A stretch of 64,000 nt of DNA from Raphanus sativus. Lineage: Eukaryota; Streptophyta; Magnoliopsida; Brassicales; Brassicaceae. Made by a program: the position numbers and the translations under genes. The notes beneath the pieces are model-generated. The model was not told where the DNA came from. It did no database searches and saw only the letters and a program-made list of their open reading frames with translations. The stretch lies in the NCBI RefSeq assembly GCF_000801105.2, contig NC_079514.1, forward strand, positions 31,235,075 through 31,299,074. Reading direction: 5' to 3'. Below are positions 25,161-37,819 of this stretch, piece after piece; position 1 is the first letter of the stretch; every line of letters begins with the position of its first letter.

Positions 25161-25484
25161 TGCAAACTGCGAAGTTCCTAAACCATTAAAGCAAGTGACA
25201 GCTGTAAGGTAAGTCTTGATATGAACAATAATGGGACAAAATAATTGTTTGGATGACTAAAATCGATTGTCCTAATAAATTTATGTGGTTCAACAGTAAG
25301 AGTTGAGATTATCACAACAAGAGATTAAATAAAAGGCTTTCTGAATTTAATTTAAAACAAAAAGTCAAAAATTTTGAAAGATACTAAGTCAATGTATATA
25401 TATTACTTCTCCTAGTTTTAGTGTTCTATTGAAATTTTAGGAAAGACCTTGTATTTTATTTCTAAAAAAAGAAAAAAATATTTG

Positions 25485-25492
25485 TATAAAAG
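25485..25492 (+). promoter_or_regulatory. TATA box of DEFL copy 1
   Basis: TATAAAAG lies 88 bases before the start codon. The same motif sits at the same distance before exon 1 of most copies (TATAAAGA in the 29661 copy, TATAAAAA after the gap, TATAAAAT in the 53323 copy). This conservation supports a real core promoter in each unit. Confidence 0.6.
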
Positions 25493-25572
25493 AATCAGAT
25501 GCTTAACCGAATTCAATAATCATTCCATACTAATTTAAAACACGAAAATAACAAGAAAATAAAAAGAAACAA

Positions 25573-27384
25573 ATGGCCATCAGTTCAAATGGTATTATGT
25601 TTGTCGTTATTGTGATGCTATTTTTGTTGGTTTCAACAGGTAAGCCGCATCCTAAACAAACATTTTATGTAAAGCTGCAATTATTATGTTTGTGTTTGAT
25701 TGTTAGTTTATTGTGTATTTATTTCAGTAATTTTCCAAATTTATCCATCTCAAACCAAAATTTATATCTATATTATGAAAATTGAAGTACATTTAGAAAT
25801 TGTTTGAAAATATGAATAGCAGTATAAAAAGGAATATAATATTGTTTGGAAACATAGATATCAGTAAATTAAAAAATAAGTTACGGACTTATGTTATTAA
25901 TAAAAATTAGAAGTCCACTATATTATCTACCATATTAAAACTAAAGTACGTTTTGATACTTAATTTTATTTACATATTTAGATTTTTATTTATTTATAGA
26001 TTTAGCCACCACATTTAGAATAAACTAAATACATATTCTTATACTTTATTTTTAACAGATTATGTCACAGCATTTAAGATTAATCTATACTATTAAAATT
26101 GAAGTAACTTTTGGTACTTCCATTTATTTATATATTTATACTTCATTTTATTTACTTATTTAGCCACTGCATTTAGAATAAATTGAGTACTTATTTTTAT
26201 AACTTTGTTTTATAGATTCTACCGCAGCATTTAAAACAAATTAAAATAATTAATTAAAATTTCAGATCTTATCTAACCAGATAGATATTCATATCTTAAC
26301 CGTTAATCATTTTAGTTAAATTTTTATTATGTTATTAGAGGCTATAACAAAATTATGGTTTTTTTTTTGGTCAAAATAAAAATACAAACTGAAATATGTA
26401 GTATATATATTATATGAAACATTATTTATACATAGTATTTCCTTATTTAGTTTAGTCAAATATAAATATTTGAAAGTACAATTTTCAAGAAAGAAATATC
26501 ATAAAATTAATAATTATTCATCTAAAACTAATGTAACAAATTAAAATTTTAGTATGTTGTGTCATTTTTAACTAAAAAAAGAAAAAAGAAGTTAATATAT
26601 AAATAGTACAATTACATCAAATTGCATCAATTTATAACATTTTAGATATAATATTATGTACAAATAAAAAGAGTATTATAAACATCTATATTATAAAATA
26701 ATATATTCTACTCTAAGTGTAATTTACAAAAAAAAAATACACATGGGGTTTTTATAAAATCAATGGTTATGAGTTTACATTGAACACAAGTTAAACCAAA
26801 CACATCCACGTGGAAATAGAGATCAAATTCTAGTTAATTTTAAAGTAAAAAGAAATATAAAAGTGAAAATTTTTGTTATTTGAGTTTAGGTTAGACTTCG
26901 TATGAATATTTTTCAGTAAGTTCTTAACATACTCCATAAGAACATTAAATATTTTTTCAGATATGTAAAAAAACAAGTCAAATTTGTAAACCACTCAAAT
27001 GTTACTTGCACGTCCAAATTTTTTTATTTATTTAATCAAACCCCATTATATGAATATGTTTGTATAATCTTGTTTTTATAAAGACATAATCACTATCAGT
27101 AAACCTAAATTTTACTACTTAATCATGCTTTAACTACTTTTAATTTTATTTAATCAGGAATAGAAAATGGACATGCTCAAACATCGAATGCTTATTGTAA
27201 GAAAACAAGAAGCAAATTGGCCTCTCATGACACTTGTACAAAGAAAAATGGTGATGCGTTGTGCAAAACGTCTTGCAAACATGAATATTATCTCAATGGA
27301 AGTTGTCTAATACTTCCAAACACAACAAAAAAAGATTGCTATTGCTACCATATCGATGATGGATCCAAATGCTCAGGTTTCTAA
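25573..27384 (+). CDS. Defensin-like (DEFL/SCR-like) secreted peptide, copy 1, intact
   Basis: Exons 25573-25639 and 27158-27384, separated by a 1518-bp phase-1 intron with GTAAGC donor and ATCAG acceptor, give 97 residues. Exon 1 encodes a hydrophobic signal peptide ([13 protein letters not shown] core). Exon 2 encodes the mature peptide with eight cysteines spaced C-x12-C-x8-C-x3-C-x9-C-x10-C-x1-C-x8-C. The CxxxC and CxC pairs and the G-x-C before cysteine 5 are the signature of the cysteine-stabilised alpha-beta fold. Such peptides act outside the cell as antimicrobials or as ligands in cell-cell signalling; the precise role here is unknown. The signal-peptide/intron/mature-peptide layout is that of SCR/SP11 and SCRL genes. 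This copy is the most divergent: its mature peptide differs from copy 2 at six residues. AATAAA at 27468 is a plausible polyadenylation signal. Confidence 0.88.
26084..26833 (+). mobile_element. Old Helitron inside the DEFL intron (present in every full unit)
   Basis: The segment starts TCTATACTATTAAAATTGAAG after an A and ends GATCAAATTCTAG before a T, preceded by the palindrome TCCACGTGGA. These are Helitron-type termini with AT-dinucleotide insertion. Equivalent stretches lie at about 30182-30933, 34226-34973, 38300-39942 (interrupted by a younger Helitron), 43912-45540 and 48828-50490, where the end has mutated to TTATAG. Two further TCTA-plus-TGAAGTAC-like starts upstream (about 25766 and 25929) suggest more decayed Helitron ends in the same intron. 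Confidence 0.6.
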
Positions 27385-28680
27385 ATCCACAGGCCATGAA
27401 AGTGTATGGAAATTCTTCGTCAGTACAACTACTACTTGATATCAATAGTTATTATGTTGATGTGTGTAATAAATTCATCTTATAATCAATTAAGTAATCA
27501 AGAAACATGTATAAATAAGAATATCAAAATTGAAGATATGATAAAAATTCTTTCAAGATTATAATGATAAAATAAATTAAACGAAAGAAATATGGAAAAG
27601 AAAGAAATGATAAATTTCTTAACTATTGTTGTTCTAAAAAATTCAAAGACATATGTAGGAACATGCCGAAGGCTTATGGTAGAGTTGAATGAAATTTGGT
27701 ATGTTTATTGTTAGCCTTAGCCTACAACCTCAAATGGATCAAATGGGTGATGAAGTATATTTTCTGAGTTATTATGTTTTAATAAGTGGTCAAGTCCATT
27801 TTATGTTTTTATCAGAATGTGGTTTAAGATCAACTCCAATGTATTTTCTAAGTTACACCCACTTTCTCCTTTTCTGTTTGTGTTTAGCACAGAAGGATTA
27901 TCTGATCTCCTTCAGAAAAGAAAGATTATCTCATCAACTGATCCACTTATTTGAGAGAGTAATTCACTCCTTAGGGTAATTTGAGTGAGATCACCTTCAG
28001 TGAGTAAATAGAGAGATAACAATGTTACTTTCGGTGAAGACAGAGACATGTTGAACATGGATCCACCGACAAGACGCAACGAGTTGAAAAGAAGAGTTTG
28101 TAGAAACTCAGCTGGTGGTGCATGCTGGTGGCACTGACAAAGGCGATGGCTCAGCTGATTCGTATACGCCTTCTCTCCACGTCAAAACTTCTCGAATTCA
28201 TTGTATATCACCAACGAGAGTATCACAGATGGCTTCCGATAGCATGATTACTATTACGATGATGTGTGACGACTCCGGTGTGATAGTCTGGCTCTCCGTT
28301 AGTGAAGAACGGTGACGGTGATGATGTGATACATGGTCAGCTCCCAGCCTCCGACTTTCCTCTTCTTCCATACACTAACTTATTTAAAAAATCATATAAG
28401 GGGCAGTTTGTTTCACCATCGAGATGATTCATTAAGATGGAGATGAGAGTTTTGTTTGTTTAGACATAAAAGATGTAATCATTTAGAGGATTCATCTGGA
28501 AAAGTTTTTGAAATTTTGGCTAAATTTTGAATATCAACTGGCTGATCCAAATTGAACCATCTCGATGGAGATGGTTTTGTCAAAATGGTAAAATGTTTAT
28601 TATAACTCTGATATAATTAACAAATTACAAACGTAAATCTAAATATCATTTCGTCACTCAAAAAATAATAACAAAACCAC
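27385..28680 (+). repeat. Conserved unit tail between DEFL exon 2 and the minisatellite
   Basis: This ~1.3-kb tail recurs after each exon 2 (for example 31486-32776, 35528-36815, 40496-41779, 46087-47370, 51046-52340). It contains the 3' UTR and a 66-codon open stretch starting MVHAGG (28115). That stretch is kept open in most copies but has a TGA stop in the copy near 41300, so it is probably not coding. A GGGGCAGTTTGTTTCACCAT phrase (about 28401) is reminiscent of a transposon end, but no partner was found. Confidence 0.6.
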
Positions 28681-29268
28681 AAAAATGCATTTTCTTGCAA
28701 AAAAAGAAACATTTTCCGCCAAAACCGCAAAAATGCATTTTTTGCCAAAACCGGAAAACACGTTTTTCCTCCAAAACTGTAAAATCTTGTTTTCCGCCAA
28801 AACCAAAATATCTCGGTTTTCCTGCCAAACCCGAAATATATCGGTTTTCGGCCAAAACCGAAAAAGTGTTTCCTGCCAAAACTGAAAAATATTTTTCCCA
28901 CCAAAAGCAAAAAATATTGTTTTCCCACCAAAACCGATAATCGCATTTTTGCGCCAAAACCCAAAAAATATTTCGGTTTCCCACCAAAACTGAAAATGTC
29001 TATTCCCACCAAAATCACAGAAACGAATTTCCCACAAAAACATGTTTTCCCGCCAAAACCGCAAAAATACGTTTTCCCATAAAACACATTTTCGCCAAAA
29101 CCGAAAATAGCATTTTCTGGCAGAAACGCGTTTTCCGTCAAAACCGCAAAACCCGTTTTTTCGCCAAAACCACAAAAACATGTTTTCCCAACAAAAACAC
29201 ATTTTATGCCAAAAACGCAAAAACAAATTTTCCGCCAAAACCGTAAAACAACATTTCCCACCGAAACC
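28681..29268. repeat. Minisatellite 1 of ~26-bp repeats with E2F-like sites
   Basis: About 22 imperfect repeats on the theme TTTCCCGCCAAAACCGNAAAA plus about five variable bases. A perfect E2F-type motif TTTCCCGCC is at 29046-29054, and many repeats carry one-base variants (TTTCCGCC, TTTCCCACC). The order of variant repeats is shared with the other five minisatellites, so the block was copied with the genes. Long low-complexity open frames rich in Gly-Lys-Phe on the minus strand are by-products of the repeat. Confidence 0.85.
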
Positions 29269-29660
29269 ATTAAAGCAAGTGACGGCTGTAAGGTAAGTCT
29301 TGATATGAACAGTAATGGGACAAAATAATTGTATGGATGACTAAAATTGATTGTCTTAATAGATTTATGCGGTTCAACTGTAGGAGTTGAGATTATCACA
29401 ACAAGAGATTAAATAAAAGCCTTTATGAATTTAATTTAAAAACAAAAGTCAAAAAATTTTGAAAGATACTAAGTCAATGTATGTATATTACTTCTCCTAG
29501 TTTTTAGTGTTTTATTGAAATTTTAGGGAAGACTTAATTTGTATTTTATTTCTAAAAAAAGAAAAAAATATTTGTATAAAGAATCAGATGCTTAACCAAA
29601 TTCAATAATCATTCCATGCTAATTTAAAACACGAAATAACAAGAAAATAAAAAGAAACAA

Positions 29661-31485
29661 ATGACCATCAGTTCAAATGTTATTATGTTTGCCGTTATTG
29701 TGATGCTATTTTTGTTGGTTTCAACAGGTAAGCCGCATCCTAAACAAACATTTTATGTAAAGCTGCAATTATTATGTTTGTGTTTTGACTGTTAGTTTAT
29801 TGTTAGTTTATTGTGTATTTATTTCAGTAATTTTCCAAGTTTATCCATCTCAAATCAAAATTTATTTCTATATTATGAAAATTGAAGTACATTTAGAAAT
29901 TGTTTGAAAATATGAATAGTAGTATAAAAAGGAATATAATATTGTTTAGAAACATAGATATCAGTATTAAAAAAATAAGTTACGGACTTATGTTATTAAC
30001 AAAAATTAGAAGTCCATTATATTATCTACCATATTAAAACTAAAGTACCTTTTGATACTTATTTTTATTTACATATTTATATTTTTATTTATTTATAGAT
30101 TTAGCCACCACATTTAGAATAAACTAAATAAAATTTTAATACTTTATTTTTAACAGATCATGTCACAGCATTTAAGATTAATCTATACTATTAAAATTGA
30201 AGTAACTTCTGGTACTTCCATTTATTTATATACATTTTTACTTCATTTTATTTACATATGTAGCCACTGCATTTAGAATAAATTAAGTACTTATTTTTAT
30301 AACTTTGTTTTACAGATTCTACCGCATCATTTAAAATAATTAATTAAAATTTCAAATCTTATCTAACCAGATAGATATTCATATCTTGACCATTAATCAT
30401 TTTAGTTAAATTTTTATTATGTTATTAGAGGCTATAACAAAATTATGGTTGTTTTTTTTGTGGTCAAAATAAAAAACAAACTGAAATATATAGTATATAT
30501 ATTATATAAAACAATATTTATATATAATATTTTCTTATTTAGTTTAGTCAAATTTAAATATTTTGAAAGTACAATTTTCAAGAATAAAATATCATAAAAC
30601 TAATAATAATTCATCGAAAACTAATGCAACAAATTAAAATTTTAGTATGTTGTGTCATTTTTAACTAAAAAACAAAAAAAAAAAAAAAGTTAATATTTAA
30701 ATAGTACAACTACATCAAATTGCATCAATTGATAACATTTTAGATATAATATTATGTACAAATAAAAAGAGTATTATAAAACATCTATATTATAAAATAA
30801 TACATTCTACTCTAAATATAATTTAAAAAACATAAAATATGCATGGGTATTTTATAAAATCAATGGTTATGATTTTACGTTAAACAAAAGTTAAATAAAA
30901 AAAATCCACGTGGAGACGCAGATCAAATTATAGTTAATTTTAAAGTACAAACACATAAAAGTGAAAACATTACGTTGTTTTTTGAGTTTAGGTTAGACTT
31001 CGTATGAAAAAGTTTCAATAATTTCTTAACATATTCATAAGAACATTAATTTTTTTTTTCAGATATGTAAAAAAAACAAGACAACTTTGTAAACCACTCA
31101 AATGTTACTTGCACGTCCAAAATTTTTATTTATTTAATCAAACCTAATTATACGAAAATATTTGTATAATCTTTTTTTTATTGAGACCTAATCACTATCA
31201 GTAAACCTAAATTTACTACTTAATTATGCTTTAACTACTTTTAATTTTATTTCATCAGGAATAGAAAATGGACATGCTCAAACATCGAATCATTATTGTA
31301 AGAAAACACGAAGCAAATTGGCCTCACATGACACTTGTACAAAGAAAAATGGTGATGCGTTGTGCAAAACGTCTTGCAAACATGAATATATAACCAATGG
31401 AAGTTGTCTAATACTTCCAAAGACGACAAAAAAAGATTGCTATTGCTACCATTTCGATGATGGATCCAAATGCTCAGGTGTCTAA
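29661..31485 (+). CDS. Defensin-like secreted peptide, copy 2, intact
   Basis: Exons 29661-29727 and 31259-31485 (intron 1531 bp) give 97 residues. The start is MTISSN rather than MAISSN; the signal-peptide core is otherwise as in the other copies. The mature part keeps all eight cysteines, the NGSC sequence at cysteine 5 (also an N-glycosylation sequon) and the DCYCY motif. Its mature sequence appears identical to that of the 48349 copy. The TATA box here reads TATAAAGA. It shares the array function, whatever that is: a secreted ligand or an antimicrobial peptide. Confidence 0.87.
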
Positions 31486-32776
31486 ATCCACAGGCCATGA
31501 AAGTGTATGGAAATTCTTCGTCAGTACAACTACTACTTGATATCAATAGTTATTATGTTGATGTGTGTAATAAATTCATCTTATAATCAATTAAGTAATC
31601 AAGAAACATGTATAAATAAGAATATCAACATTGAAGATATGAGAAAAAGTCTTTCAAAATTATAATGATAAAATAAATTAAACGAAAGAAATATGGAAAA
31701 GAAAGAAAAGATGCTTAACTAATGTTGTTCTAAAAAATTCAAAGACATATGTAGGAACATGCCGAAGGCTTATGGTAGAGTTGAATGAAATTTCGGTATG
31801 TGTTTATTGTTAGCCTTAGCCTACAACCTCAAATGGATCAAATGGGTGATGAAGTATATTTTCTAAGTTATTATGTTTTAATAACTGATCAAGTCCATTG
31901 TATGTTTGTATCAGAATGTGGTTTAAGATCAACTCCAATGTATTTTCTAACTTACACCCACTTTCTCCTTTTCTGTTTGTGTTAAGCACAGAAGGATTAT
32001 CTGATCTCCTTCAGAAAATAAAAGATTATCTCATAAACTGATCCACTTATTTGAGAGAGTAATTCACTCCTTAGGGTAATTTGAGTGAGATCACCTTCGG
32101 TGAGTAAATAGAGAGATAACAATGTTACTTTCGGTGAAGACAGAGACATGTTGAACATGGATCCACCGACAAGACGCAACGAGTGAAAAGAAGAGTTTGT
32201 AGAAACTCAGCTGGTGGTGCATGCTGGTGGCAGTGACAAAGGCGACAGCTCAGCTGGTTCGTATACGTCTTCTCTCCACGTCAAAACTTCTCGAATTCAT
32301 TGTATATCACCAACGAGAGTATCACAGATGGCTTCCGATAGCATGATTCCTATTACGGTGATGTGTGACGACTCCGGTGTGATAGTCTGGCTCTCCGTTA
32401 GTGAAGAACGGTGACGGTGGTGATGTGATACATGGTCAGCTCCCAGCCTTCGACTTTCCTCTTCTTCCATACACTAACTTATTTAAAAGATATCATAAAA
32501 GGGGCAGTTTGTTTCACCATCCAATGATTCATTAAGATGGAGATGAGAGTTTTGTTTGTTTAGACATAAAAGAGGTAATCATTTAGAGGATTCATCTGGA
32601 TAAGTTTTTGAAATTTTGGCTAAATTTTGAATATCAACTGGCTGATCCAAATTGAACTATCTCGATGGAGATGGTTTTGTCAAAACGGTAAAATGTCTAT
32701 TATACCTCTGATATAGTTAACAAATTACAAACTTAAATCTAATATCATTTCGTCACTCAAAAAAAATAAAAAACCA

Positions 32777-33369
32777 CAAAAATGCATTTTCTTGCAAAAA
32801 AAGAAACAATTTCCGCCAAAAACCGCAAAAAGGCATTTTTCGCCAAAACCGGAAAACACGTTTTTCCACCAAAACTGTAAAATCTTGTTTTCCGCCAAAA
32901 CCAAAATATCTCGGTTTTCCTGCCAAACCCGAAATATATCGTTTTTCGGCCAAAACCGAAAAAGTGTTTTCCTGTCAAAACTGAAAAATATTTTTCCCAC
33001 CAAAAGAAAAAAAGTATTGTTTTCCCACCAAAACCGATAATCACATTTTTGCGCCAAAACCCCAAAAAATCTCGTTTTCCCACCATAACTGAAAATGTCT
33101 ATTCCCACCAAAATCGCAGAAACGAATTTCCCACAAAAACAGGTTTTCCCGCCAAAACCGCAAAAACACGTTTTCCCATAAAAACACATTTTCGCCAAAA
33201 CCGAAAATAGCGTTTTCTGGCAGAAACACGTTTTCTGCTAAAACCGCAAAACCCTTTTTTTCGCCAAAACCACAAAAACATGTTTTCCCTACAAAAATAC
33301 ATTTTATGCCAAAAACGCGAAAACAAATTTCCCGCAAAAACCGTAAAAACAACATTTCCCACCGAAACC
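32777..33369. repeat. Minisatellite 2 of ~26-bp repeats
   Basis: Same repeat family and unit order as the block at 28681. It has TTTCCCGCC at 33145-33153 and TTTCCCGC at 33328-33335. Confidence 0.85.
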
Positions 33370-33745
33370 ATTAAAGCAAGTGACGGCTGTAAGGTAAGTC
33401 TTGATATGAACAGTAATGGGACAAAATAATTGTAAGGATGACTAAAATCGATTGTCTTAATAGATTTATGCGGTTCAACTGTAAGAGTTGAGATTATCAC
33501 AACAAGAGATTAAATAAAAGGGTTTATGAATTTAATTTAAAACAAAAAGTCAAAATACTAAGTCAATGTATGTATACTACTTCTCCTAGTTTTTAGTGTT
33601 TTATTGAAATTTTAGGGAAGACCTTGTATTTTATTTCAAAAAAAAGAAAAAAATATTTGTATAAAAGAATCAGATGCTTAACCAAATTCAATAATCATTC
33701 CATGCTAATTTAAAACACGAAAAAACAAGAAAATAAAAAAAACAA

Positions 33746-35527
33746 ATGGCCATCAGTTCAAATGTTATTATGTTTGCCGTTATTGTGATGCTATTTTTGT
33801 TGGTTTCAACAGGTAAGCCGCATCCTAAACAAACATTTTATGTAAAGCTGCAATTATTATGTTTGTGTTTGATTGTTAGTTTATTGTGTATTTATTTCAG
33901 TAATTTTCCAAGTTTATCCATCTCAAATCAAAATTTATTTCTATATTATGAAAATTGAAGTACATTTAGAAATTGTTTGAAAATATGAATAGTAGTATAA
34001 AAAGAAATATAATATTGTTAACATAGATATCAGTAACTAAAAAATAAGTTACGGACTTATGTTATTAACAAAAATTAGAAGTCCATTATATTATCTACCA
34101 TATTAAAACTAAAGTACCTTTTGATACTTATTTTTATTTACATATTTATACTTTATTTAGAATAAACTAAATAAATATTTTAATACTTTATTTTTAACAG
34201 ATCATGTCACAGCATTTAAGATTAATCTATACTATTAAAATTGAAGTAACTTCTGGTACTTCCATTTATTTATATATATTTATACTTCATTTTATTTACA
34301 TATGTAGCCACTGAATTTAGAATAAATTAAGTACTTATTTTTATAACTTTGTTTTACAGATTCTACCGCAGCATTTAAAATAATTAATTAAAATTTCAAA
34401 TCTTATCTAACCAGATAGATATTCATATCTTGACCGTTAATCATTTTAGTTAAATTTTTATTATATTATTAAAGGCTATAACAAAATTATGGTTGTTTTT
34501 TGTGTGGTCAAAATAAAAACACAAACTGAAATAGATAGTATATATATTATATAAAACAATATTTATATATAGTATTTCTTTATTTAGTTTAGTCAAATTT
34601 AAATATTTAGAAAGTACAATTTTCAAGAATAAAATATCATAAAATTAATAATAATTCATCGAAAACTATGCAACAAATTAAATTTTAGTATGTTGGGTCA
34701 TTTTAACTAAAAAACAAAAAAAAAAAGTTAATATATATAAATAGTACAACTACATCAAATTGCACCAATTGATAACATTTTAGATATAATATTATGTACA
34801 AATAAAAAGAGTATATAAAACATCTATATTATAAATTAATACATTCTACTCTAAATGTAATTTAAAAAAACATAAAAATATACATGGGAATTTTATAAAA
34901 TCAATGGTTATGATTTTACGTAAAACAAAATTTAAATAAAAAAATCTACGTGGAGACGCAGATCAAATTATAGTTAATTTTAAAGTACAAACACATAAAG
35001 AGTGAGAACATTACGTTGTTTTTTGAGTTTAGGTTAGACTTCGTATGAAAAAATTTCAATAATTTCTTAACATATTCCATAAGAACATTAATTTTTTTTT
35101 TTCAGATATGTAAAAAAAAACAAGACAACTTTGTAAACCACTCAAATGTTACTTGCACGTCCAAATTTTTATTTATTTAATCAAACCTAATTATACGAAA
35201 ATATTTGTATAATCTTTTTTTTATTGAGACCTAATCACTATCAGTAAACTAAATTTTACTACTTAATTATGCTTTAACTACTTTTAATTTTATTTCATCA
35301 GGTATAGAAAATGGACATGCTCAAACATCGAATCATTATTGTAAGAAAACACGAAGCAAATTGGCCTCACATGACACTTGTACAAAGAAAAATGGTGATG
35401 CGTTGTGCAAAACGTCTTGCAAACATGAATATATAACCAATGGAAGTTGTCTAATACTTCCAAAGACGACAAAAAAAGATTGCTATTGCTACTATTTGGA
35501 TGATGGATCCAAATGCTCAGGTGTCTA
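33746..35527 (+). CDS. Defensin-like secreted peptide, copy 3, intact
   Basis: Exons 33746-33812 and 35301-35527 (intron 1488 bp) give 97 residues. Exon 2 starts GTATAG instead of GAATAG, which still encodes Gly at the junction. All eight cysteines are present. After CYCY this copy reads YLDDGSKC instead of HFDDGSKC, the only clear change in the mature peptide relative to copies 2 and 6. The promoter has TATAAAAG. Confidence 0.87.
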
Positions 35528-36815
35528 AATCCACAGGCCATGAAAGTGTGTGGAAATTCTTCGTCAGTACAACTACTACTTGATATCAATAGTTATTATG
35601 TTGATGTGTGTAATAAATTCATCTTATAATCAATTAAGTAATCAAGAAACATGTATAAATAAGAATATCAACATTAAAGATATGAGAAAAGTCTTTCAAA
35701 ATTATAATGATAAAATAAATTAAACGAAAGAAATATGGAAAAGAAAGAAAAGATGCTTAACTATTGTTGTTCTAAAAAATTCAAAGACATATGTAGGAAC
35801 ATGCCGAAGGCTTATGGAAGAGTTGAATGAAATTTTGGTATGTGTTTATTGTTAGCCTTAGCCTACAACCTCAAATGGATCAAATGGGTGATGAAGTATA
35901 TTTTCTAAGTTATTATGTTTTAATAAGTGATCAAGTCCATTGTATGTTTGTATCAGAATGTGGTTTAAGATCAACTCCAATGTATTTTCTAACTTACACC
36001 CACTTTCTTTTTTTTTCTGTTTGTGTTAAGCACAGAAGGATTATCTGATCTCCTTCAGAAAAGAAAAGATTATCTCATCAACTGATCCACTTATTTGAGA
36101 GAGTAATTCACTCCTTAGGGTAATTTGAGTGAGATCACCTTCGGTGAGTAAATAGAGAGATAACAATCTAACTTTCGGTGAAGACAGATACATGTTGAAC
36201 ATGGATCCACCGACAAGACGCAACGAGTTGAAAAGAAGAGTTTGTAGAAACTCAGCTGGTGGTGCATGCTGGTGGCAGTGACAAAGGCGACGGCTCAGCT
36301 GGTTCGTATACGTCTTCTCTCCACGTCAAAACTTCTCGAATTCATTGTATATCACCAACGAGAGTATCACAGATGGCTTCCGATAGCATGATTCCTATTA
36401 CGGTGATGTGTGACGACTCCGGTGTGATAGTCTGGCTCTCCGTTAGTGAAGAACAGTGACGGTGGTGATGTGATACATGGTCAGCTCCCAGCCTCCGACT
36501 TTCCTCTTCTTCCATACACTAACTTATTTAAAAAATCATATAAGGGGCAGTTTGTTTCACCATCCAGATGATTCATTAAGGTGGAGATGAGAGTTTTGTT
36601 TGTTTGACATAAAAGAGGTAATCATTTAGAGGATTCATCTTGATAAGTTTTTGAAATTTTGGCTAAATTTTGAATATCAACTGGCTGATCCAAATTGAAC
36701 CATCTCGATGGAGATGGTTTTGTCAATCGGTAAAAATGTCTATTATACCTCTGATATAATTAACAAATTACAAACTTAAATCTAATATCATTTTGTCACT
36801 AAAAAAATAACCACA

Positions 36816-37430
36816 AAAATGCATTTTCTTGCAAAAAAAGAAACATTTTCCGCCAAAACCGCAAAAAGGCATTTTTCGCCAAAACGGAAAACACGTTTTT
36901 CCACCAAAACTGTAAAATCTTGTTTTCCGCCAAAACCAAAATATCTCGGTTTTCCTGCCAAACCCGAAATATATCGTTTTTGGCCAAAACCGAAAAAGTT
37001 TTTTCCTGCCAAAACTGAAAAATATTTTCCCACCAAAAGCAAAAAAGTATTGTTTTCCTACCAAAACCGATAATCACATTTTTGCGCCAAAACCCCAAAA
37101 AAATCTCGTTTTTCCACCAGAACTGAAAATGTCTATTCCACCAAAATCGCAGAAACGAATTTCCCACAAAAACAGGTTTTCCCTCCAAACCACAAAAACA
37201 CGTTTTCCCTCCAAAACCAAAAAACACGTTTTCCCATAAAAACACATTTTCGCCAAAACCGAAAAATAGCGTTTTCTGGCAAAAACGCGTTTTCTGCCAA
37301 AACCGCAAAACCCGTTTTTTTTGCTAAAACCACAAAAAAACATGTTTTCCAAAAAATATACATTTTATGCCAAAAACGCGAAAACAAAATTTCCCGCAAA
37401 AACCGTAAAACAACATTTCCCACCGAAACC
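36816..37430. repeat. Minisatellite 3 of ~26-bp repeats
   Basis: Same family as at 28681, slightly longer through an extra repeat near 37205-37235. TTTCCCGC is at 37390-37397; the central TTTCCCGCC has mutated to TTTCCCTCC. Confidence 0.85.
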
Positions 37431-37819
37431 ATTAAAGCAAGTGACGGCTGTAAGGTAAGTCTTGATATGAACAGTAATGGGACAAAATAATTGTATGGAT
37501 GACTAAAATCGATTGTCTTAATAGATTTATGCGGTTCAACTGTAAGAGTTGAGATTATCACAACAAGAGATTAAATAAAAGCTTTATGAATTTAATTTAA
37601 AACAAAAAGTCAAAAAATTTGAAAGATACTAAGTCAATGTATGTATATTACTTCTCCTAGTTTTTAGTGTTTTATTGATATTTTAGGGAAGACCTTGTAT
37701 TTTATTTCTAAAAAAGAAAAAAAAATATTTGTATAAAAGAATCAGATGCTTAACCAAATTCAATAATCATTCCATGCTAATTTAAAACACGAAAATAACA
37801 AGAAAATAAAAAGAAACAA

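Noticed and set aside
28397..28625. hAT-like MITE beginning GGGGCAGTTTGTTTCACC in each unit tail
   Set aside because: No inverted partner terminus or 8-bp duplication found; kept only as a note in the unit-tail entry.
28681..29268. CRISPR-like regularly spaced repeats
   Set aside because: Plant nuclear DNA; repeats are contiguous and imperfect with no unique spacers or cas genes. This is a minisatellite.
28617..29399. Long minus-strand open frames (up to ~260 codons) rich in Gly-Lys-Thr-Cys-Phe over each minisatellite
   Set aside because: They are translations of a ~26-bp non-coding tandem repeat with few stop codons, low in complexity, and present in several frames at once.
31247..31546. 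Minus-strand ~99-codon open frame opposite DEFL exon 2, repeated in several copies
   Set aside because: It is the antisense shadow of the conserved eight-cysteine exon; no domain, start context or splice logic supports it.
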